Positions 11,790-21,316 of a stretch of DNA of 64,000 nt are shown one piece after another. Source of the stretch: Congeria kusceri (Eukaryota; Mollusca; Bivalvia; Myida; Dreissenidae). The position numbers and the translations under genes are program-made. The DNA is taken from contig CM051029.1 in assembly GCA_027627225.1 (NCBI GenBank), positions 8,765,715 through 8,829,714 on the forward strand, in the 5' to 3' direction. Under the pieces are notes generated by a model. It was not told the origin of the DNA, did no database searches, and saw only the letters and a program-made list of their open reading frames with translations. How positions within the stretch are numbered: the first letter of the stretch is position 1; each line of letters opens with the position of its first letter.

Positions 11790-13366
11790 GTAGCTATGTT
11801 TCTGGAGATGTCATCGAACAAATCAAAACATAAAATATGTTATTGCACTCGTCCCAAAACTTTCCGAACAGCCATCGGATTGAAGTGTATTGAATATTTG
11901 AATAACAAATTGGAAGTTTCGGGTTTAAATATGCATAACTGTTATCGTTATAAATGTTTGATTACGAGTTGTAATTTTCAATTAATTATTATTATTAAAT
12001 AATATTAATATCAACATAGACTTCTGTGGGAATTGATGGCTGTAATATAAGTATAACGAATCGCTCCATGTACGGACGAAAATTAAATATTTGATATATT
12101 CTGTTTTCAATCAAATAGTTTCTTGTCCATAATATTTTGTGTTATTTGAGACAGTGAAAAGTTCGCTTAAAGTCTATACGTCTTCGTGAAAGGTTGAAAT
12201 TTCGTACCCGAGTCACAATCTAAGAGCACCAAACGAATGCCCTGCACACTAATAGAATGAGGCTCTGCAAATATGCCTTGAAATGAGAGTTATTGTGAAA
12301 AACATACATTACTGTATATTACTGTATGTTTCGTCCGAGCTGTTTGATTCTTGATATTTGGTTCAAAATACGTGTACTTCTGGAATATTTTACACTGCCT
12401 TGAAGGTTCATATCCTTTTCTAGATTTATGTGTAGACAGTAAAACTTGGCTGGTTCTAAATTTAAAGCTTACGATTTGAACCATGTTTTAAAAAAAATAT
12501 CTGAAGTATTATAAGCTTATTTTCTTGTTGTCATATTGTTTTAAACAGTTATCTGTTGTAGATAATTATATACGAGTAATAACAGGTTACCATCTCAAAC
12601 ATTAACCAGATACTGTCATCTTTGCAAAATATGTTATTATATGTTATGAGTATTATGCAGTTAGTGCATATATGATCAAATTAGTAGAAATTGGAGGGAA
12701 ATTGTATTAAATTGTTATTTGCACGTTGGCATGGGTTCTAGTAATATATGAAAATCTTATCATAGAAAAATACATGTATATATTTCAATATCTCGTTTTC
12801 TGGATATTTCGTTGTGATTTGTTTTATACTAATTGAGCCTATTCATAACAATATAATATTTAATTGTTGATTATAACTAAACTAACATCCATACCCCCAT
12901 GCATTCAAATCAATTTTCGATATAACAAAATCGGACATGCAAATGAAATAACTGATGATGAATGTAAACTATAGTGTTTGTTCTATTGGCATGTAATTTG
13001 AATGTACAATAAAACTTGTTTGTGTGCATAATTATATACATGATGATTGGAAAATATCAAAGCGATATCGGCAGATTCAACTTAATGATCATTTGGCAAA
13101 AAATAATGAGAAAATTATCGAACGCATTTACTGTAAAGGTCTCATTTCAAAACCTTATCATTGAACTCAGTTTATTTTCCGCAAGTTGTTGCTTCTATTT
13201 AGTATCATCAAAAACTCTATACCGAAGAGTGATGATGTGTATAATGAGTGAAGTTAATCACAGTCACATATGTATTAATGCAAAAACGATTCGTTAAGTC
13301 ACATATTGAACACGGAAAAACTTTTCCAAAAACTAAATAAAATCTCATAATATATATATGATTTTG
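11790..13366. other. No gene seen (left arm)
   Basis: AT-rich sequence downstream of the proximal poly-A signal. The 64-codon minus-strand frame at 12290-12484 is broken by a stop in the right arm, so it is probably not coding. Confidence 0.4.
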
Positions 13367-13372
13367 TTTATT
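13367..13372 (-). promoter_or_regulatory. AATAAA poly-A signal of the left receptor copy
   Basis: AATAAA on the minus strand about 40 bases after the stop codon of the terminal exon. The right-arm partner is 58344-58349. Confidence 0.55.
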
Positions 13373-13408
13373 GTTCACACATCAACACTCATAAGTTAAC
13401 CACATCAT

Positions 13409-13602
13409 TTAAACAGCAGAAATATTCATATTAACGTATTCGCAATCACGTGTTGATACAGTTTCTCCAAAAGAGGACATATTTCTGATCTCTTGTCCTG
13501 ACTGTCGCCTGTCTTTAGGAGATACATGTAGCCCCGAATATTCACGGATATCTATTTCGGCAAATGTTTCATATTTATTTTCTGGATAAGGATTTGAAGA
13601 AT
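13409..13602 (-). CDS. Terminal tail exon with YETF-x7-YSGL and YVNM (left copy)
   Basis: Acceptor tttgttcctcag, then 64 codons and TAA. The tail has four tyrosine sites: NPYPEN, KYETF, REYSGL and CEYVNMN. YETF and YSGL are seven residues apart, close to an ITAM (Phe in place of Leu/Ile at the first site). YVNM fits both YxxM (PI3K p85) and YxN (Grb2), as in CD28-type tails. A poly-A signal follows at 13372-13367. The translation is identical in both arms. Confidence 0.8.
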
Positions 13603-16600
13603 CTGAGGAACAAAAGAAAGTAAAAATCAAATTGCGTATTGCAAAATATTAACATTGCATCGGCATTTTAATAGAGAAGGGTTATGCATTCATAATAGTA
13701 TAAACGCAATGCCTCATCACCGACGTAGTAATATTTTTATGTAAATTATATTTTGACATGTTATTCTTATTATCATGTTTTATAATTTTCAATGTTAACC
13801 TTTTTTGGCGTTTATCGTTAACGTTCGATTCAAGTTTTTTATACTTAATATTAATACATTAACATTTCTTTCAAGTGTCACTTCTACAACACTACATTTG
13901 ACATTTTTTTCACTTTTGCTGGATAGATTTCTGTCATTCAAGGTCTACAAGAGTTATTATAAAATAACATTTCGTTAGCATCTAATATGTATAGGTTATG
14001 GTAATTAAAGTAAAAAACACAAATTTTCTTAGAAACGACCACATAAAATCCTCATGACGTAACATCGGTTCACGAACGTTACTTTAAAATGGATTTGATT
14101 TCACATTGATGTATCTAATATCTCTGCATGTAGATCGTTGTCTAGTTTATTTTGCATATTATCACATATCAAACTGATCATTTGTTCAAGATGTACACTA
14201 AGAAAAAAAAAAGATTTATATTAAAATGTTATCCTTTCTAAGACAAGTTATGCCCATGAAAAGCAAAAGTGCATAGATACACACGTGTGGATGCCATCAA
14301 TGACATAGCTTACACGTCATCACTTGTTTAGAGATGTCATTGTGGTGTTGTTGTTTGTTTTGCATTTTTCGCGTCGAGTTCAAATTTCGATGCAATGCTA
14401 CTGTATCGTGTGGATTTTATTTTACGATTTTATATGGAAAGAATATGCAGTTGTGTGAAATTTTAAGAGGCGGATTAAAAACATTTAAGTTTTCATCTGT
14501 TGTGTTAATAATTAAACAGGATTGTCCAGGATCTGCTAAATAGCATAGGAATTGTGACATTTTGAAGTGGCAAAACAATTGTGGTCTAGATCTAGAAGTA
14601 TTAATGATGTGGATTTACTGTAGGCTTACTAGCAAAGCACCTCTTATATGATACTAAAGCATTTACTCGTGTTTGCTGCCTGTTGACTAAATCGGCCGAA
14701 ACAAGAGCTATACTTGATGTCACGGGTATTTTTGCATATGTTAGTTACTTTTTTAGTTTTGTATCGATATGATTTATTCAGTACAAATCAGTGTCCTCAA
14801 TTTTAAGCTTCATATAGATGTACTGTAGGTGTTTGAGACTGCTAAAAAGCTGTCTTAAATCTTTTAGTCGCAAACTTAATAAAAATGATATGTTCACATT
14901 AAATTTTATTTGTCGCAGCAAATCGATGGTAAAATAATGAAATAAAGTGATTTTGTGTAAGGAACTATTTTGTTAATCTCATTTTGCATTCTGTTTTGTG
15001 TAATTCGGTTACAAGGTGCAGTACTTAGCATTTGCAATACAGAAACTGCTGTGCGTGTTATTTCTCTTAGACTGGCAATAAGATATATAATCAACAAAAA
15101 CAATATAAAGGAAGACTATGAAATAATACCAATATAATGTAAATATAAGGATTACAATTAATTTTGGTTGCGTTCATGCGATGATGAAAGCAATTGTCAA
15201 ACTGGCAAATTATGTACGATGCGCTAGCGCACATCATGAAATTAACATTTTGACCATAGCATTCATATTCCCATGAACACAACCAAAATTAAATGCATTA
15301 CTAATATAAACGCGACGAACTAGATTGCACCAACGTCGTACATGGAATGATGATACGCGTAAATGTTTATCATTTGCTCGATGGATTCAGCGTTTGCTTC
15401 AAATAATACATTGGTGATACTTATTCTATGTCAGAGGTCCTATACATCGTTGTTATTATGATGTTACAGGGCATATAAATTATTTCCTGCTGATAGTTGA
15501 TACATTACCAAATCTGCAGGGGGCATAACTTCCCTCTGGGTCTGATATTATGTTGTTGCGCCTGAATACAAGCACAAACTAATTTACTTTTTAACTTCTT
15601 GGGACTTTCAAACATGCTTTAGGAAGCAAATGTCAGTAATCATATAAGACATTGTTTCTGTATGTAAACAACTCTGTTCAGAATAACAAAACTAGACAAC
15701 TGAATCGAAACATATTTAGTGCTTAAGTGTTAATTTTAAGAATGCAATTACCTCACTTACGGCTCTCTTACGAGGTCTTCATACTGTCCTGCTGAGTTAG
15801 CATGTGTTTGGTATATTTTGGAAGACACTTGGCCTGTAATAGTTGAAAGATTGTTTGCATTGTAGTCTGTATGAATAATGCACGGGATTATCATGTGCTA
15901 TCTCCAATAAACAAACATACAATATATTCGTTAATACTGAAATAACAAATATATAATATCCACGGATGTTTTATTATATCTTTTAACACATTTATTTCAA
16001 TGTTTCGGTCGATAAATAAAATAACAGATACTTGAAAACAGTTGAATACTGCTCTTGTGAAACTGTATATATACACAAACAACTAGCACAAACAAACTAC
16101 AAAGTGTTTGCCTGTTGTACATTCGATACATGCTGAACGTGATCTTTAATCGGTACAGACAAAACATATTGATGAGTTACATAAAAGCACAATAATAAAA
16201 TAATAATTAAAATAATTAAAAATATTGTTGTTGGGATATTTTCAAAATGGTTTGTATTATATATATGCCATGTAATTACTGACATTTAAGCTTTCATTTT
16301 ATAATTATAATTATGTATGTGTTACCAACTATTAGCCGCATTTATAAATCATAGCTTTACCATTGCGTCATAATTTGCACCAACGCAGAAGGTTTCAATC
16401 CTAAAGCAGAAGTAGTGTAATGAAGAAACAACATAATATGGAATACATATGTATATAAGATTTAAATCACATCTTTTGAAAACGAACAGTCATGTGACAA
16501 TTAAGTCCGACAGTACTCTCCACTAGAGTGATAATTATTATAAAATTGGGTTTACCCAAAACTCTGTATCTCCATATCACAACTATAACAGCGATAATTA

Positions 16601-19600
16601 TGCCAACTCCTGCAGCCGCACCTATTGTACCACCAATAGCAGGTGCAGCCGAGCTCTTGTCAACTGTAATATAACAAACAGAAAAATAAAAAGAACAATA
16701 AAATACAAACATCATAGGATTTTCCTTTTCCGGTCTACAGTTGCCAGTTTAAGTACGTGTCTTCAACATATGAAATTACCTGCATCCACAAGCGTAGTTT
16801 CTGTTATTTCTTCGGTCCAATCTGATTTGCCAATTGTGTTTTGCGCCAGCATTTTTAGTTGGTAAGCCGTATTAGGTTTTAACCCTTCAATTGTCCAGTT
16901 GAAGCCTTTAGAACTTGCTATGTCGATATCCCTACAGTTTTCAACATCGACTTCTTTGTACCGAATAGTAAAATTCTGTTCATCTCCACCATTAAAACCA
17001 GGAACCCATTCAACAACTAGTTCCGTCTTTCCTACTTGATTTACATGCAATTCTTTTGGGACTTGCGGCCTGGCTATAACAGTATTTACAAGCAATGAAA
17101 TACATGTATTTATATTACACTATCGACATCAATACTACTTCAGTATATTACCTTCAATTTTGTTTTCAAATACAATACAACCAAATGTATGCATTCATTG
17201 TGTTTAACATTAGTACAATAAATAAATACAACGTGCATGTAAAGTAAAGAATTCCGATATTGAACCCACTGTATTGGAAACGTTCACCATATATTCTGCA
17301 TAATCGTCAACGTGTACACGTAGTATCGTCAGCTGCGTCTGCATTTTGCTATCAGAGATATTGATTAGGATATTTCTTTCATCGGATAACACCTTCCATT
17401 CACCATCTTCATGCTTGTACCAAGTAAAGTCCGAAGTCTTGGGGGCAGGAAAGGCCTTTATTGTGAATGTGAACACAACCGAGTCGTTAGGAGTACTGTA
17501 TTGTTGTTTTATAGGAGGTGAAAATGGCGTCGCTCTTGGTGAACCTTTGCATGAAAAAACATGTAAATAAAAATTCAGTTGCTTGATGATGAATATATTC
17601 ATGTCTTACTTCGCACGATATAATATAAATATTACTTACAGTTAACGGACACAACAAGTATCTGCTTCTGTGGTTCTTTGTTAAAACTATTGTTTGCAAG
17701 GCATTTATAGTTGCCGGCATCATATTCACATCTTGCTCGTTGAATGTAAGATGTGGCTGTGTGCGCTTCTTTCTCTATTAAAAGTGTTTCACTGCAAGCT
17801 GTTGCATTAACTATGCGAACAACAGGTACCGGGTCACCGTCTATACTACACACAATTTCTATGGATTCACCTTGGTCAACAATGATGGTGCTTTGATAAC
17901 CGTTTCCTTTTAATCCTCCTACGCTTGCGCCGTCTAAAAATTTTATTTTTATTTTAGCGGATGTACAAATACATATTATATACGTCTTGATAATCAGATA
18001 CAACGACAGTGAGGTAACGCATGTTTATTAGCCCTTACGCAAGCAATATATCGCATGGAACTATTATGTTGCTATCATACTGCAAATTGTTGTCGTTTGT
18101 ATGCAATACGAACAGTAAGAAATTCATCGATAATCAAGTTGAACCTTTCACAAAATCATCCAAATAATCCATTGTGTGGACATATTTTTCTTGTTAATAG
18201 TACGTCTACCAATTACGAGACTGTAAACAATGTGAACAAAGTCGTGATTACAAATACGTGAAATAACCTTATTCGTTATAATTTATTAATTTCATAAATC
18301 ATATAAAAATGAATAGATAAACTTACACTGGACATCTAAGAAAAACTGCGATTGGCTGGTACCATATTCTGCTTTTCTTCCGATAGGCTGCATTATATTT
18401 GTTGAGTAGCATCTGTATTCGCCTTCATTCGTTAAGCTAACGTTTTCGAAAACTAGTGATTGCTCTGCACTGATATTAGTATTTGTGCCAACTTTCATCC
18501 AGTTAAAGTCTGTGGCTGGAGGGTTACCGTCACGGGACAAGCTGCACAGCACAGTTAGAGTTGCGTGAATGAGCACCTGAAGCTTCTCTGTAAGTTGAAC
18601 TACTGGGGGATCTGAAACAGTTCAGCACTTGAACAGTTGTTCTTTATTGAAAGCGACATAATAATTCACAAGTGTGATCCTTTTATTTCACCTATATATA
18701 ATTCAAGCAGAACGCTGTCTACTGTTTAAAATATATACATGTATGTAATATTGACCTAATATTGTCACTCAAGGATATTATAATTATACTAAAATGACAT
18801 TTACTGAATGAACGAATTAATTGTACTAAGTGTATTTTTATACTGAACACTTACAGAGGACATCAATATTAATCGTGAGGGTTGCTGATTTTGTTTTCTG
18901 TTCTCCGAGGTCATCTGTCATATAGTTTGAAGCAGTACAAGTGAGAATCTTGCTCATAAATATTGTCACATCATTAATGAAAAGACCATTGTCCAGATTT
19001 GTTCCAGGCCCATGCCAAGAAATGACAGCAGCTGGCACACTGCTGGAGAAGCATGATACAGTAAATGACCAGCCTTCCATAACCCTTAGATCGCGGTCTA
19101 TCGTTGTGGTTATGTTGTAGATCGCCGTCAGATTATGGGGGCCATCTACAGAAAGACAAACATTTAAAGAAAACGAATGCAACATAAACGTATTGTGATA
19201 CTGATTGAAAGGACTTATTTGAAAGAACTTGAATGTTGTGCTATAATGAATAGTTTCTTACATAATACTCGTAGATAAATTGATGAAATGTTCATTCCGG
19301 GAATGTTTTCTTTCAAAGTAGTGTCCATTGTATTCTGCGCTATGCACGTATAGTTTCTGTATGTCGTTCTTGTGATATTGAATATGCTGAGAATATTTCC
19401 TGTGTGTCCAGGGCCCCAGGAACATATGGACGCTGGTCGGCTGTTAGCAGAGCACACCAGCTGAAGAGAGCTGCCTTCTATCACGGTTATACTGTCACCG
19501 GTCGTTACATTCCCGATGCTTGGTTGGTCAGGTATGCCAAACGAGATAGTGGGAACGACAGGAGCATCTGTAGATGTTAATATTACGGTATAATTATGCT

Positions 19601-21217
19601 CATAATACACTTAATCATGTCTGTCATTCGTAGAGATTGAAAGTAGAAGAAAGCTCCTATATTTTTGCAGTGGCTAATACATGTATATGATTATAAATCA
19701 ACATACAAAGAACAGCGGCAAACAGTGTATCTGTTGCAGTTTCCTGTGCAGTTTCTTCGATAATGTTAATGGCATAACATATCCACCCCATGTCTTGCTG
19801 TATATTGGTAACTGTCAGTATTGATGTATTGGTTTGTTGTCCCTTCCATAATACTGTAGCTTTCGGATTGGCATCTGATTCACATAGAATGCTAAAGTTG
19901 TCTCCTCTCATTACTCTGATATTGGACTCAGTAAGTTCTATCTTGTGTGGCTGATACACACTAAACCGCACCGTTACAGGCGGATCTGGAGGTTAAAGAA
20001 GCCAATGTATGTCGGTATACTGTATGTTCCCGTGCTTGCAATGTTTAATACCGATTAAAGGTAAATAATTATCCGGACTCGTGTTAACGGTAATTTTAAC
20101 TATGCGTTATTTGTTTATACACATACACATTACGTGTAATACATAAACTTACATAGCACATTCAATATAAGCGAAGTATAGGATTTTGAAGACCTCATAC
20201 TCGTGGTTCCATTCAGGAAATAGAAAATGTTGCTGGCTTCACAAGAGACGTTCAAACCATTGGAAGAACGATTGTACTGTCTATCTAACACCGCCCCATT
20301 CACTGTTTCATTGAGATAAATCCATCGGTATGTTGGAGTTGGATAACCTGAAGACGAACATGTCCACTCAACCTGTCTTCCTTCCCGTAGAGTTACAGTT
20401 GCAGATAAATTAGAGCTATTCATTGAAACAGCAGGTTTGGAAACACTAACTAAAATCAGAGTAAAACATACTTGAAAACTGAAAAGAAAACAGTTTATAT
20501 GTGCACACAATGTGTTCACATTGAATGAACAAATAATAAACATGCATATATACCACATTCACAACAAGATATTTTCTAAATGTTCACTAATGAAAAATTA
20601 AACAAAGCATTTGCATGTACTGCTTTTTTTGTTTTAATATAAATGCCGCATGGAACAAATACTAATAAACATAATTCATGTATGTCGAATAAGAAAACAG
20701 TCAGCGTCAGTGTTTAATCTTGATACACTTTCGCTGGTAAACGCTGTTGGAATATATTTCAAAAAGCTTGTTGCTCTTTCAGAACTGTATGTATAATTAA
20801 CGCTGTCGGTAATCGTCCTGTTATCTATAAACCACATAATATTTGGAGCAGGTCTTGTTTGTGAAGTGAGACACGTATATGTCGATTGTTCATTGTACAC
20901 AGGGTACGTAGGGTTAGTCGGTGGGTGCATTTCCATCGAAGTGAGTGGCACTGAAAAAGTAAATTATCAACTGTCCTGATGTATGAATTTTAGATGTAAT
21001 TGAAAATTTTCAACATGTATTACTATAAAAGCCTTCTGTTATGTACAACAACAACAACAACTACTACTACTACAACTACTACTACTACTGCTACTACTAC
21101 TACTACTATTACTAAAACTACTATTTCTGCTGTTGCTTCTGGTACTACTTCTACTACTACTACTACTTCCACTACTACTTATTCTTCTTCTTCTTCTACT
21201 ACTACTACTACTACTAC

Positions 21218-21277
<60 letters not shown>

Positions 21278-21283
21278 TACTAT

Positions 21284-21316
<33 letters not shown>

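Noticed and set aside
12290..12484. 64-codon minus-strand ORF in the left arm
   Set aside because: The right-arm partner has an in-frame stop (CAG to TAG) and there is no recognisable motif.
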